DNA of 64,000 nt, from positions 113,568,242-113,632,241 of the forward strand of contig BSWB01000006.1 in the NCBI GenBank assembly GCA_033239125.1. The letters run 5' to 3'. The notes under the pieces are model-generated. The model had not been told where the DNA came from. It did not search any database and saw only the letters and a list, made by a program, of their open reading frames with translations. The number at the start of each line of letters is the position of its first letter. Within the stretch, counting starts at the first letter, position 1. The position numbers were made by a program, and so were the translations under genes. Positions 1 through 11,936 of this stretch are shown here, one piece after another. This stretch comes from Fagopyrum homotropicum (lineage: Eukaryota > Streptophyta > Magnoliopsida > Caryophyllales > Polygonaceae).

Positions 1-1605
1 TTCCATGTGAAATTTTATATCAACAACTACGTGCACTGCTGCAAATGTATTTATATATATACAATTTTCACCCTATTCTACATTTGTATCTAATTAACAT
101 CTACGTGTACTTATTTTATATAATACCTATAAATATGAGATCACCCACTAATGATATCCATAACCACAATTATCTAAACCTTAATTTAACCATTATCCAC
201 GTACATATCATGTAAGACCTTAGTATTATTAGTCAGTGCATTCACTTGTGACTCAGAACAATAATAAAACGCATAAAATACTCCATGGCTCACAAATAAA
301 GCTAATCCCACCCATAAACAACCACTTTAACTCTACCCTCCGCTCTACTGTGCAATCAAGGTAATGAAGGTGGGGCTCACCAGTGGCAAAGCTTCAGTAA
401 CGATCTGATGTTGGAACGAGGCACCGATTCCAAACTCTGTCGGCTGCGAGCAAAACTAGGAAGGACCTCGCCGAGATAATGGTGGGTCGTCTGTTGCTGC
501 GGAGACGCCGGAGGTAATGGCGAATGCGCTCGGAAGTTGCAGACTCGTACCTTGGATCGACTCTCCTCCTATGGAATCTGCTCGTAACCAAATGATAGAG
601 AAGCGAGGTCGGTTACGATAAGAGATAGAAAGGTCGAAGAAAGGGAGGTTGAGGGGTTACCTTGCTATCGATGAGGTGCAGAAGGAAGGCCCGACGCAAA
701 TGGTCTGCTCGTGCAGAGAAGACGGTTAGGTATGGCGAGCAGCTTGTAACGCTAAAGTGGAACGGTCGGGTTATCGGTGGTTCAAAGCATCACCGACTGA
801 AGATGAGGGAAGGATGTGAAGATCTGTGTGTACAGAAGAGATGGTTCCTGAGGCGTAGGATACGGTAGAAGGAAGGGGAAGAGTCGGTACTCACCTGGCC
901 GATGAAGACGAAGCAGGTTCCGGCGCAGAGGAAAGGTTGCTGCTGTTGTTGTCGACTGTGCAGAAGAGGACGGAGATGGTAACGGCCGAAGGTTGTTGCT
1001 GCTGCTCTCGATCGTGCAGAAGATGAATGTGGTAAGGTAAAGCGTAATTAGGGTTAAGGTCATTAGGAGAGTTTAATTAGGTTAGAAGGAGTTTAGAATG
1101 GAAGAGTTGTGCTAGTGAACCCAATGGCCCAGCCGGCCTCACATCTCCCTTTTGGGCTAATCCAGTAGAATTAGGATCATAGTTTGGGGCTGGTGGAAGG
1201 TCATTGGGCCAATTAATTGGGCCCGCTCATCAAATGAACAATTGGGCTGGAAGAATATCGTTTACTCGTACGGAATCGTTCTTCGGTTTACATAATTTAT
1301 CATTTTATGTGATTCAAGCTCACATAAAATGATAGAATTTAATATCATGTCCTTTTATTTAAAAGAATTAAGGTTGGCGGATCGGAATCCGGTTTGATCC
1401 GGTATCAAACGAGTTAAAAAAATTTTTTTGGGTATTACAGAGATAGCCCAACTGGGCCATCAAGACGCACGTGGGACATTTTGGGCTGAGAAAAACATTT
1501 TGGGCTTAGAAAACAATTTTGGGTTGGGAATACTAACAATTAAATGTTGTAAACCCTAACTACCCCTCTCCTTCTTTACCTCTGAAACCGCCGGCCCTCT
1601 CCTTT
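1..1605. other. Unclassified repeat-like region, no gene seen
   Basis: Positions 1-350 are AT-rich and featureless. From about 360 to 1080 the sequence becomes GC-rich and carries a loosely repeated word (gtgcagaagagg and variants near 715, 830, 957 and 1014). Open frames here are short, overlap on both strands and match nothing I recognise. The text ggtattaca at 1431-1439 looks like the 3' end of a gypsy LTR, but I could not find a matching start or target duplication. It may be the upstream part of the LTR that ends at 3903, or an older LTR fragment. Confidence 0.4.
1298..1334. repeat. 15-bp perfect hairpin
   Basis: Arms 1298-1312 and 1320-1334 are perfect reverse complements around a 7-base loop. 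The arm is tatcattttatgtga. Pairing resumes weakly outside the arms after one mismatch. It is AT-rich and could be a small fold-back remnant; no function is implied. Confidence 0.6.
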
Positions 1606-3903
1606 TTGTTTCCTCTGAACATCCAACGTCTCCTTCCTTCTCATTCGAAACCGCAGCCCTCTATTCGTCCCCCTCTATTCATCATACTCGGAAACCACCA
1701 CTCTTTGCCTTCTCTGAACTCACTCCAACGGAGGTCAAAGAAGCAGCAACGATCCGGCCTTTTTCGGCCACGCATTATCGCCGTTGCAGGCCGATGCGAG
1801 AAGATCTCGCCACCGCTGCAAGCCCGACGAAAGGAGATCTCGCCACCGCTGCAAGCCCGACGAAAGGAGATCTCGCCACCGCTGCAAGCCCGACGAAACG
1901 AGATCTCGCCGCAGCTGCAAGTCCGATGCAAAGAGATCCCGCCGCTGCAAGCCCGACGCCAAGAGTGCTCGCCGCCTCTACAAGCCGACGCCAACGCCTT
2001 GTCGTCACCACAACCGACGCGAAGGAGGGAGACATCGAAGTTGGGACCTTCATTGCCGCCTACAGTGTTGACGGAGTATACTCCGCAGTGGGTTGCCTCT
2101 TTGGCGCCGACTGAGACCGCCGATCTTGCCTTTCCCCCTTCAGACCGAGTGGATCCGATAGGTGAGCTCCTGGTGTTCTCTTTAGATCAACTCGGAACAG
2201 TTCTCGGTTTGGATTGATGAAGTTGAAATAAACTTTGTAGTTGGGTAAATGATGTCCATTATTCGAATGAGAATTTTAGGTGCAACTCGGATTTCAGATT
2301 TGTGTGGTTTTGGTAACGAAAATTTATCTAGGTTGTATGTATGAAATTATACGGAACCTGTATGTTAATTGTGTGTTAAGTTTGGACAAGAGTTGCTGAG
2401 TTTTGTTGATGAGTCGTATGTAGTTAAGACTTGGTTGTAAAGGGTGTGTAAGTTATGAATTGGTATGTAAGATGATTGTTATAAAGATTGTATTATGGAA
2501 GTAAAAGATGAATGTTGAGGACTAGCAACGTCGACCGATTATAATTTGTATAGATGATGGTTGTGCTATAAGTTCATTAGTTCTATTATTATAACTTACG
2601 TGAAGAAATTATGTTAGCGTACGTTCCTTCGTAATTAGAGTTTAGATTGAGTGTTCCTTTTCCTTTGTTTTTAACGTTGTAGGTTGTTATGATTATTTAT
2701 ATACATCGGAATGTCTTAGTCCCGTATGTTGAACTTATCCTAACCATGAATAGATATGGCCTGGTAGGTTTATGTGGTCCTCAAAACCTTTGGGATTCTA
2801 GTAGTAACCTTTAGTTGACTTTAGTTAGGATAGATAGAGAGTTTGAAAGCTAGACATCTTTCAAACTCAGTAGTTCCTTTCATCTTAAGAGTTGAACAAT
2901 TTGTCTTGGTTTGGTAGTAAGATTCCTGAGATTTTACAGATCTTTAGAGTTTCCGGATCCTAGGGGTAAAACTGTCCTTGCTTAGAAAAGAGTTGGTTTA
3001 GTGCGTTTTTCCGGTTTTTCTTTGTTAACCTAGAAGTTGCGACTTCTAGAGGTTGGATAGTATATTGATATGAGCTTTATGTTATGATCATGCAGTTGAG
3101 ATATTTCTCAACCGGACCGAGTGCTTTGGTTGACGGGACTTGACTTGATTCAGGTAAGTCCTTTGGGCTTACTTAGCTGACTTCTAGATATGAGTGTGGA
3201 TAATGGTAGTGGTGTGTGAATGAGATGTTTATAGTTATATTTTAATAATAATTATCTACCGACCTATACTTTGGCCTAAGAGTAACGGGCGGTGGCATTC
3301 TACTCAGTTAGCCTGAGGGCGCTGGGGGTTTCTTTAGGGACTAGTCCATACTCGGTTTGTAGTGATGCTACCGGCGGAGGTAAGCTAGACCTACACCCAG
3401 TTGGATAAGGAACGGAGGCGAGAACTCTTAAGATTGCTCGTGCCACAACTGTAAAATGGAATACGGTGAATCACTTAACTACTAGATAATAACCGGTTTG
3501 TGTGCTAGCATGATGTTTGTTTTATGTTATCTTGGTTGTGTTTGGGCTATCTTTATTCCTCTTATATTTAGATTGTTAGCTAACGGTTTATCCGTGTTGT
3601 AGATTTGTTGAGATAGATGGTTGCAGAGAGAGATCCGGGACGGATGGCCAGCCGAGTCCACGTACTCATTAGATGGGGACGGGGGAGTCTTCATACGGCA
3701 TGCATGTTATGTATCTATATATATGTTTGTAAGGCTGTTACATGTATACATTCATACCATAAAAATATTATGTTTTAAAATTGTTTTAAATATATTTGTG
3801 CCTTGTTGTAAGATCCTAGTAAAATTGTTGTTAAACCAAGTTCGGGACCCATTGTGAGGTCCTAACCAGTAGCTCCCCGAGTTCCTAGAAATTGGGGTGT
3901 TAC
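1606..3903 (+). mobile_element. Gypsy LTR, 3' part (LTR A), start not resolved
   Basis: The right edge is clear: the sequence ends ggggtgttaca at 3903, the same terminus as the complete LTR at 5215-7312. Upstream it shares that LTR's order of landmarks: a GC-rich repeated block, a gtaagt...cttactta palindrome near 3151-3175, a ttagctaac word near 3577 and a stretch around 3640 resembling gatccggg. No primer-binding site follows, so it is a solo LTR or a 3' LTR. The left limit is a guess taken from where the landmarks begin. A 203-residue open frame (1606-2217) lies inside but is mostly translated tandem repeat. Confidence 0.5.
1797..1990 (+). repeat. 33-bp tandem repeat, about six copies
   Basis: Three near-identical 33-bp units with core gatctcgccaccgctgcaa are followed by three more diverged or shortened units. 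Because 33 is a multiple of three, all frames stay open on both strands, and one frame reads EISPPLQARRK repeatedly. This explains the cluster of overlapping ORFs, so I do not call a gene. The block sits where related LTRs in this window carry gcaggggcgg repeats. Confidence 0.75.
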
Positions 3904-4452
3904 ATGACCTATGGAGGTCAACTTGGTCTTGGTTACCTGCTTGTAACCAAGATCCTTGTGGTACATGATGAGGCTGATAACCTCAAGTCTCGTAAATACA
4001 TACAAGACCCTTTGTAGTAGAAGAGGTCAATATCAAACACATGGAAGACGTTGTCTTGCTTTGAAGAATTAATTAAGAAACCAAAATCAAGCAATAAAGT
4101 AAACTAAATATGTACATGTATAAAGGATCACAAAAAGAAACCAGATACCAAAGACATTAAAGGTAGGTCGTCCGACAGGGGCAGGTCAACCAGGTCAAAA
4201 CTGTCAAAACACTAGAGAATAGTAAGGGAATAACTAGAGGGAGAATCATATCAAAACCCTAGACTTAGGTAGGGTAGGTTGCCCAATGGTCCTCATGAAA
4301 TTCTCGTGATTGCTTCATAAAAAAAATTATAAATAAGAATAGAAAGGTAGTAGAAAATTTAGATCATTAGAATATTTGAAGCAACATTTTAATGGGATAC
4401 AATCCAAGACCCTAATAACAATAGAGATAAAACATTCCAGAATCCAGATCAC
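3904..4452. other. Unclassified intergenic sequence
   Basis: Between the LTR end at 3903 and the solo LTR beginning at 4458 I see no gene and no repeat with recognisable ends. A local inverted word (cttggttac / gtaaccaag near 3933-3952) makes a weak hairpin. Confidence 0.4.
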
Positions 4453-5902
4453 CACAATGTTCGCCTCAAAGTGTGTGTGCAAATATATAAAACTGAAATT
4501 AAAGCAAGCGAACCCGCAGTGTACGGATCGGCGTAGTAAAACAAGAATTACAGAGTATCGAACTCAAGGATTTGGGGGATCAAATTCAGTTCACAAATTA
4601 TCGAGCGAATAAAGTATATAAGCTTTGCAAATATTGGGAAAACAACAATCCTAAAGATCCAAGTATCCAATTGTGGCAATCGATTCAAGATATTCTATAG
4701 ATATAAGGACAAAGTTGAGGTTGCAAAGGTATAACTAATGTAAGGTTGAGTACGGTGAAGTTCCAAAACCCTATGTAACTCACCCAAGGGCACTCTCTAT
4801 AAAAGTTGTTGAAGCTGCAGTATAGAAAGGATCTAAGGACAAGAATTAATCTCAAATATCCATGCCCAAACCCAAGGAATCAAAGATAAACTAAAACGGT
4901 TAAGGTTGTGACACTCAAAACCGAAATAGAGGATGTTAAGTCTCACTACTACCTAGGAAAGCCAAGCCAAGGCTAGGTTAAAGCAAATCTTTAACTTTGG
5001 ATTAAAGCAAAAGCACAGGTCGTAAAACAGAGGAAATCATGGCTAGATCTTGAAGAACCACGGCCTTGGTTCTCAAGAACAGACCGTGGATTCGGCTGTT
5101 GACGAGGTTTCTCACACTCTCAGGGTCCAATTTGTTTACGATCGATCTATCATCATCTAAGCCACAACTATCAACCCTTCACCTTAGAATTGCTAAAGGG
5201 ATTTAGCCAATAACTGTAACGACCGGATTTTTGTTACGCTTGGATAGAGTTAGAGGAGGGTAGAAGCCGGGCGCAAGGGCTCACGCCCTTGCGGCTTTAG
5301 CGACGCAGTCAAGTAAGCCGCAGGTGCGGCTAGGATTCCCGCGGGGCGGTGACACGCGTGGGCGGGGTAGCAGCATTTTGGGCAACCGTTCACATTCCGA
5401 TCCTTTTAACTCCCCTCTTAAATTCCTTGAGGAGTTGTTGGCTGAAAACCTTTGGTATCCTTCCTCTTTTATGCAGCCAACCCTTCTCCTCCTCTCATTT
5501 TCCACTCACGTTACCTTCTTCCGCCTACCCAGTTCATCCTCTTGCACCTTCCTCTTACATCCTTCTCCTCCATTCTTCTCTTGGAGTTCTCCAGCTTGGA
5601 TCCACCATTCGTGAGGCCGGGACTGCAGTGACGGGATGTGGGTAAGGTTCCTCCCTTTTTGCTTCTTTCTTTCTTCTTCTTCTTCTTCTTTCTCCCTTTC
5701 CCTTCCATGGCTTGAATGGAAGGCACTCTTGAATCCTTGCTCAACGATCAATCGTTGTTTTGTGGGTTTGATGACGAAGCTAGACCTAGATGGAGGCTAA
5801 GACCAAGTGAGAGAAGTGGAAGACGTTCATAGCACCAAAGGAGACCCTAAAGGACCGGCTGCACAATCGAAGAACTCAATAAACGGACTTTCTGCACAGA
5901 CA

Positions 5903-6035
5903 TGCGCAGGGGCGGATTCACAAAGGCGCAGGGGCGGCTTCTGTCAAGCGTAGGGACGGACCCAGATCGACGCAAGGGCGGACCTAGATAGGCGCAGGGG
6001 CGGCTCAGGCAGGCGCAGGGACGGTTTTGCTCCAG
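5903..6035 (+). repeat. Irregular gcgcaggggcgg repeats in LTR B
   Basis: About six copies of gcgcaggggcgg or close variants, spaced roughly 18-30 bases apart. Similar words (ccgcaggggcggc) occur in the Tekay-like LTRs on the opposite strand at 33898-34030 and near 60783-60810. The block is the main GC-rich island of this LTR. Confidence 0.65.
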
Positions 6036-6960
6036 TGAGTCCCGAATCTCGTCCTTTCTTTTCCTTCTTTCTTTCCTTAGACTCGCTATACCCTAGAAGC
6101 ATGTTAGGCTGGCCTAGGGTAGTTGAATTGGAATGCTTTAGAGTGATTGGACCTTAGAAGTCTAGGGTGAGTTACGTGAGGCTTGTGGTGGTATGTTGTT
6201 GAGGGTTCATTTCGAGCTTTGTGGAAGTAACCTTTGTGTATATTGTTATGTTGAGAGTTGGATAGGTCATGGACTGAGAGTGTAGTCTTCTTGGACTAGG
6301 TGGTTGAGGAGTTTGAGCCTAGAAATCTAAAGACTTCTAGTGGACTGGAGTGTGGTTTGATTGTGTGCCTTGTCTTGAACAGGCGTGGTACGTTTTCCCG
6401 AGGGAACTTACGAGTGAGGTGATCTTGTGCGCTTCGGACACTGGTAAGTCTACGGACTTACTTAGCCGGCTTCTTGTATGAGTGTATTGTGTATGAGTGG
6501 TGTTTGCTAGTTAGGATAATAACGAAACCGGATTAGGCCGACTTTATTATATTACGTAATTGAACCAAGTGTATGATTACGGGTCGTGACATCATCTGCC
6601 TAGCTCTTGCGAGAGTCTAGGAGATTCTCTGTACCAGCCCAGGCAGGTAGACGGTCAGATGCATTAACACCATTCCTTGTTGGTAAACGGGATCAGGGGC
6701 GAGGTTTGGGAATCCCTCGTGTCACAAAATAAGTATCATTAGTAATGACATACCACCTAATTAAAGATAACAAAAGGATTGAGTGTTGCATGTTGATTGT
6801 GTATGTTGTGTGTTTGTGCTTTTACCTTTACACTTATGCATAGATTGTCAGCTAACTGTATTATACCGCTTGTAGATGCCTTGCAGGTTAGAGAGGCGAT
6901 CGAGTGATCCGGCGATAGTGGGCAGTCGGGGTTCCGTAAATTATAGGACGGGATAGTTTA

Positions 6961-7196
6961 TCTTATTTCATGAATGTTGAGACTTATGATGTTACTTTGG
7001 TTTTGAGACTCGGCTGGATTGTTTTTTAGATTTGTACTTTTTACTTCCGCTCATGTTATATAACTCTGTGTTTTGCCTTCTTATTTCATTAATGTTGAGA
7101 CTTATGATGTTACTTTGGTTTTGAGACTCGGCTGGATTGTTTTTTAGATTTGTACTTTTTACTTCCGCTCATGTTATAAAACTCTGTGTTTTGCCT
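6961..7196 (+). repeat. 118-bp tandem duplication in LTR B
   Basis: The 118 bp beginning tcttatttcat at 6961 is repeated at 7079 with only a few changes. The duplication lies near the 3' end of the LTR and is absent from LTR A, so it arose within this copy or subfamily. Confidence 0.85.
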
Positions 7197-8480
7197 TTTT
7201 ATTTGTACCGTGTTGTAAGGTCCGATAAAGTTGTTGTCAGGCTAAGGGCCGGGACCCATTGTGAGGTCCCAGCTCGTAGCATTCCGAGTCCTCTAGGATT
7301 TGGGGTGTTACAATAACCATAGTCATTGAATCAAATATCAAATTAAGAAGAGAGAAAGATAAAAACCCTTGAAAACTCAATAAACAATCAAAGTCAATCT
7401 CAAATCCGAACAACAAAGTATTGTGTTTAATGAATTCAAAATATGGAACAGGAATCCTCACAGCAATCTTAAGGAACAACGAAGAACGGAGTGTCAATCC
7501 GTCTCCAAAGGCAAACCCTAAGAAAATCTCGAAGTACACAATCTTCAATATTGCGTCTTTCTCAAGCCACGATCCGAAATCTCCAATCCTTCATATCAAC
7601 CCTAAGCGCGGAATTGTAAGTGAAGGTAAAATGAAGCCCTAAGCGACCGTCCTCGAAACTCCCTTCTCAAGCCTTCTAGCTTATAGGGCAAAATAGGGTT
7701 ACCAGAAAAGCCCAATAACCGTCGCTGATGTGGCAAATAAGACACGTCACTTCGTCATGGAAATTACGGCCTAGTACAAGATTCCACGGCCGTGGTTTAG
7801 GGCGTGGAACTCTTTGATGTTCTCCAAAATCACTCTCCACGAACTCACTGCATAACCACGGTCGTGGTTTAGGTCGTGGAACTCTCTGACCTTCGCGAAA
7901 GCCTTTGTTTCGTAAACTTCTTCAATCATGCTCCTTTCTTAGCTACTCCAAAGCATGTCCTTGACATTTAGCATGATCAAATACTCTTATCCCTCCAGAT
8001 TAAGCTCCAATTCAAGCCTTTATTCACCTATAAACATAACAAAGCTTGTGTAGATCTCTATATCGATAAAATAGGTGAATGTGCTCATAAATGCTTCAAA
8101 ATCATATCCATGTACACATCAAAGAGGGAAAACAATCAAAACAAGTGCCTAAAATATAGTCATATTTCATGCTATCACATAACATGTATATAATAGATCT
8201 GAAAAGGCAATTCCACAATATTACATCAATGTTGTCACCATATATTCACATACACAAAACGGTTGTTGATTAATCACATTGAACGAAGCATTAAGGTGTA
8301 AGAAATATGCTATCACTTAAAGTCAAGGTCACCCTTTGCAAAACATATAGTATGTAACACTCCGTAAATTATCATCTCGCATCATTTGAATGGGGATTTA
8401 TGGTTAACTTATATGGATGAGTTTCTACCCATGTCAACAAAAATTCTTTTTTTCTAGTGGTCGAGTGAGAACAAAGAACA

Positions 8481-8541
8481 GTGGAGTTAAGCGTGCTCGT
8501 GCAGGAGAAATTTCAGGATGGATGACCTCTTGGGAAGTTTC
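8481..8541 (+). promoter_or_regulatory. 5S rRNA-like pol III promoter region in LTR 1 of the TRIM
   Basis: Words corresponding to the 5S box A (agttaagcgtgct), intermediate element (ggatggatgac) and box C (cttgggaagt) occur in the right order and spacing. In LTR 2 (8781-8840) the same boxes are present but more changed (agttaagttgttc, ggatgagtgac, ctaggaagt). Known Cassandra LTRs carry such 5S sequence; whether this copy is transcribed is not known. Confidence 0.75.
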
Positions 8542-8597
8542 CGTGCGAGTATATGTTGGCATGAGGACATCGTCCGTAAGACATTGATTCTTACAAA

Positions 8598-8609
8598 TGG
8601 TATCAGAGC
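8598..8609 (+). other. Primer-binding site, initiator Met tRNA type
   Basis: tggtatcagagc, two bases after the TRIM's left LTR, is the standard plant primer-binding site complementary to initiator methionine tRNA. Confidence 0.9.
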
Positions 8610-8898
8610 TAACCTTGAGTTACGAGTATGCTCGCCCTAGTAGGCGGTCACTCGGCTCGCTGGACGGTCCTTTGGCCCCGCATCATTTGAATGGGGATTT
8701 ATTGTTAACTTATATGGATGAGTTGCTACCCATGTCAACAAGAATTCTTCTTTTCAAGTGATCGAGTGAGGACAAAGAACTCTTGAGTTAAGTTGTTCGT
8801 GCGGGAGCAATTTCAGGATGAGTGACCTCCTAGGAAGTTTCCGCGCGAGATGGTTGGCACGGGGACAACGTCCGTAAGACCTCGGGTCTTACATAGTA

Positions 8899-10062
8899 AA
8901 TATGTAATACTACCATAACTCATAGACATACAATCAATATAAAGAATCAATCTAGTATCATATATCAATGCAAGTTGGATTCACAAACCCTAGAATAGAA
9001 AGGGATTACCCACACATACCTCAGAACAAAAAAAAAACAAAACTTATTATTGATCGAAAGAAGAGGGCTTCGTCCGACGGGTATAGGCGCCGTACGACAT
9101 GCAGTGAAAGTTTCTGCCGAAAGCTTCGTAAATGCATGGAAAAGGAGATATCTAACCTAATATTTGAAGAGCCTTATTTATATGGCCCGAAAAGAGTCAG
9201 AAAACCCTTAATCTCCCTAGATTGTATTTTTTATTAAGATAGGTGACGTGGTTATAGTATGTCCGACAAAACACCATAAGTGCGTTTTACCATTGTAATA
9301 CATGATTTAGTAATCGAGGTGTCGAATTCCATAGATACTATGTAGTAAATTGACTTAATTTGACAAGTTTAGTTTTTAAGGAAAATGTGTAAAATGAAGA
9401 GGGGGTGTGGTTCATGAAATGGGGTTCAACTTAAAGAAAAGTGTGATAAATCAATATATTAAAAATCTAGGGATTATTAACACCAAATCAAGGTTGATAC
9501 ATGCTCAAAGGGTGTAAAGTAAATCATAGCGATGTTGGAAATAATCATGCATAATCATGGTGATCCTTCTTAAGTTCTCGTGCACTTTAGGTGAACGAGG
9601 TAGTCGTATAAAACCGTATTATGATCACAAGAGTGATATTTATCAATAACACATTCCAAATTCAAGCACATAGATTATACGTTTTCACTAAATGAGATGA
9701 CCAAAAGTATCTTGCCAATATTCACCTCACTACACAAACGCACTCTTATGGATGGATTACACAATAGGGGAATCTTAGTGATTTTCATGTTATCCACCTA
9801 ATCCACTTTCTAGCATCTAACAATGCAATCTACAAAGATTCAAAAGCGGGAAAATGATCAAAGACATCATCACGTAACCTATCCCATTCATATGCCCTAT
9901 GAGGGAGATGACACGTCTTTTTATCATTCCGACTCGATCACAAGCGATTCAACATTATGCATGTGTACAAATCTATAAAACCTAACACCGGAATTTGTAA
10001 ATTGTCTTAAGGAGTACATCTACCAAAGCTATATTCATTCATATGCCCAATGAAGGAGATGC
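8899..10062. other. Unclassified sequence; contains a degenerate duplication used as insertion target
   Basis: No convincing gene. A stretch at 9887-9950 (catatgccctatgagggag ... cacaagcgattcaaca) recurs in diverged form at 10038-10067 and continues beyond the next element at 13888-13920. So the retroelement at 10068 landed inside the second copy of a roughly 150-bp duplication. The 89-residue frame at 8968-9237 has no recognisable domain. Confidence 0.4.
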
Positions 10063-10067
10063 ACGTC

Positions 10068-11021
10068 TGATGTGGGACCATCCTTGGCATCTACGACTAC
10101 GCTACATGGATCATTCACCAACCTAGAAGGGAGAGAAACTCAAGGAAGGAGTGCTTACAATTTGCAAACATGGGGCGAATCGATGGAATGGTAGATTGCA
10201 TGGAAGATGAAGAAAATCGGCCGATTTTCCTGTAGAGAAATTCGACCGATTTTCTTGTCCGATTTCCTTCACTGGAACGAGCTTTTGCAAAGATCCGGCC
10301 ATGATCTTCTATCTTTTTGCGATTATATTTTGTTATAATTACTTAAAGCTCTCAGATTATTTTAAGGTATTATTAGTTAGTTATCTTTTTAGATTTTATT
10401 ATATATATCTTAGAGATATCTTTGCAAGATTATCTTTAAACATATTTTCCTAGTTTTTGTATGATTAGTCTCCCTTATAAATAGCCTTAGTGGGAGAGAT
10501 TGTTGAGTAGATTAGATTTGATATATTTCCACAGATTGTGAGACTTACAACTTCACTTACGAAGTTTGTGTTTTATTCATTAAATTGTTTAATCAATAAA
10601 GAGAGCTTTTGATTGAATTGTTTGTGAAGTCCTTGCTAAATTGTGCTTGTGTGTGTAATTTTATTGAAGGTTGGTGCTCCTGGTCAATACTAGTCCCTCC
10701 TTGTACTTGTCTTAATTAGAAGACTTGTGTAAGGTTAAAGAAGTGTGATTAAGGTAATCTTCTCGTTTAAGGGTTTTGACACATCATTGGTCAAGGTTCT
10801 TTTGGGAAACTATCTTAGTTCATATCTTCCTATATTCTTTCCATCATTCCATAATCATCTTCTTATCTTACCATATCATTCACTAATCTGTTTTCTGAGT
10901 TTGTCGAAAAATCGACATTTTCTTGAGAAAAATCGACCATTTTCACTATAGAACAACCCGATTTTTATCCCATTTTAGGACGTTCAATCTAGATAGGGAA
11001 CTACGGCTTATCCCCGCATCA
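10068..11021 (+). repeat. 5' LTR of the 3.8-kb element
   Basis: Runs TGATGTGG to CGCATCA, so its ends form an inverted repeat TGATG/CATCA. A TATA-like box ttataaatag at 10475-10484 probably sets transcription start. Divergence from the 3' LTR is visible but modest. Confidence 0.88.
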
Positions 11022-11024
11022 AAG

Positions 11025-11036
11025 TGGTATCAGAGC
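11025..11036 (+). other. Primer-binding site, initiator Met tRNA type
   Basis: tggtatcagagc, three bases after the 5' LTR end. Confidence 0.9.
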
Positions 11037-11936
11037 TATGCAACTGAAATCCGAGCATTCATCAAAAGGTTTGATTTTTATTTGAGTCTTCTTTGAGTCA
11101 TATAAAGTTGAGTCTTTTCTTGTTCGCCATCTTTACGAGATTATTTGAGTCTAACGTGCGTTGATTTGTGTAAGTTCGGAAAGAGATGAACGCCCTCAAC
11201 CAAACACAAGCAAGTCATTGACCTTAAAACCTCACCAGTAGAAAAAAAAGTAAAGGAAAGAAAGTTCTTGAACGACGAATCCAAGAGTCGATTTTTCTCA
11301 AAGAAAATCGACCTGTTCTTTAGAAAAATTGTCCGATTTTTCAGTCGATTTTTGCCACTGTTGCCAAATTTCGAGAAATTTTTTAGGGACACTTTGCAGA
11401 ACCCAAGTGTACCATGTGCAAGAGTATTACAACATAAGAGTTTCAGTGTATACCTTGATTCCATTGAAGAGTCTTAGCCATACTTAAAAACCGAAACCGG
11501 CTAACTCTCTTTCTTAGCTTCGCAACTCAAGGTACGTTCTTCTCTCTTCTTAATCTCTTGTGTGCTTTTGTTTAGCCTCTTTCTATTCTAAACATTGAGT
11601 CTTTCCTTGAGTGTGTTAGTTAGTAACTATACTTCTTAACACACTAGTTGTCTATCCACAATTTTCTTTCTACCTTGTCGTTTGTGGAGTAAAAATCCAA
11701 CAGGGATTCCTTAACCATCGCACCCCACAAGAACCTTTAACTGAACCAAGTTACAGTCAACAAGTTCTAGTGGGACCAAGGCTTTGATTTGTAAAGAAGC
11801 ATTAATCCACGCAAGTCAATTCCGTCAAACCAGCTTTCGACAACACAACAGAGTGTGAGTGCGAGAGAAGACAAGTAAGAAACCCTTGTTTTCACTAATA
11901 TCATACGTTTGTTGTTATTTTATGCGATTGTGCAGG

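Larger units (their letters stand above)
5215..7312 (+). mobile_element. Solo gypsy LTR (LTR B), nested in the Athila-like solo LTR
   Basis: It starts TGTAACGACCGG and ends GGGGTGTTACA, with a perfect 5-bp target duplication ATAAC at 5210-5214 and 7313-7317. Sequence on either side rejoins cleanly into the Athila-like LTR it interrupts (compare tagccaataatcatagtcat, the reverse complement of about 46815-46835). At 2,098 bp with no primer-binding site or coding region it is a solo LTR. It is related to LTR A and more distantly to the Tekay-like LTRs at 32954-34595 and 59764-61424, sharing the GC-rich repeat block and the ggggtgttaca terminus. Confidence 0.9.
4458..8177 (-). mobile_element. Solo LTR of the Athila-like family (interrupted)
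   Basis: On the minus strand this reads TGATAGCATG... to ...GGCGAACA, the same ends and internal landmarks as the LTRs at 41112-42885 and 57311-59083: the tttgcacacac end, the tggcaatcgattcaagat block, the agtagtgaagcctcaacaacc block and acggccgtgg words. Flanks are CACAA (4453-4457) and CATAA (8178-8182), a probable 5-bp target duplication with one change. No internal region is present, so it is a solo LTR left by LTR-LTR recombination. Without the 2,098-bp insertion at 5215-7312 its length is about 1.62 kb, close to its relatives. Confidence 0.8.
8353..8893 (+). mobile_element. Cassandra-type TRIM (5S-derived LTR miniature retrotransposon)
   Basis: LTR 1 is 8353-8595 (TGTAACACTCC...TTACA, 243 bp). 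The primer-binding site tggtatcagagc is at 8598-8609, an internal stretch of about 70 bp follows, and LTR 2 is 8679-8893, missing about 25 bp at its start. A perfect target duplication TAGTA (8348-8352, 8894-8898) proves retroelement insertion. Each LTR contains a stretch resembling the internal promoter of 5S rRNA (8481-8541 and 8781-8840), the hallmark of Cassandra. It has no coding capacity and must borrow proteins from another retrotransposon. The LTRs differ noticeably, so the insertion is not recent. Confidence 0.85.

Noticed and set aside
1606..2217. 203-aa protein-coding gene
   Set aside because: Most of it is a translated 33-bp tandem repeat inside an LTR, and the antisense frames are equally open.
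3621..3857. 78-aa ORF near the end of LTR A
   Set aside because: AT-rich terminal LTR sequence, not conserved in LTR B at the same position.
5324..5751. ORFs of 70-100 aa on both strands
   Set aside because: They lie in the pyrimidine-rich leader of LTR B; mutual antisense openness reflects composition.
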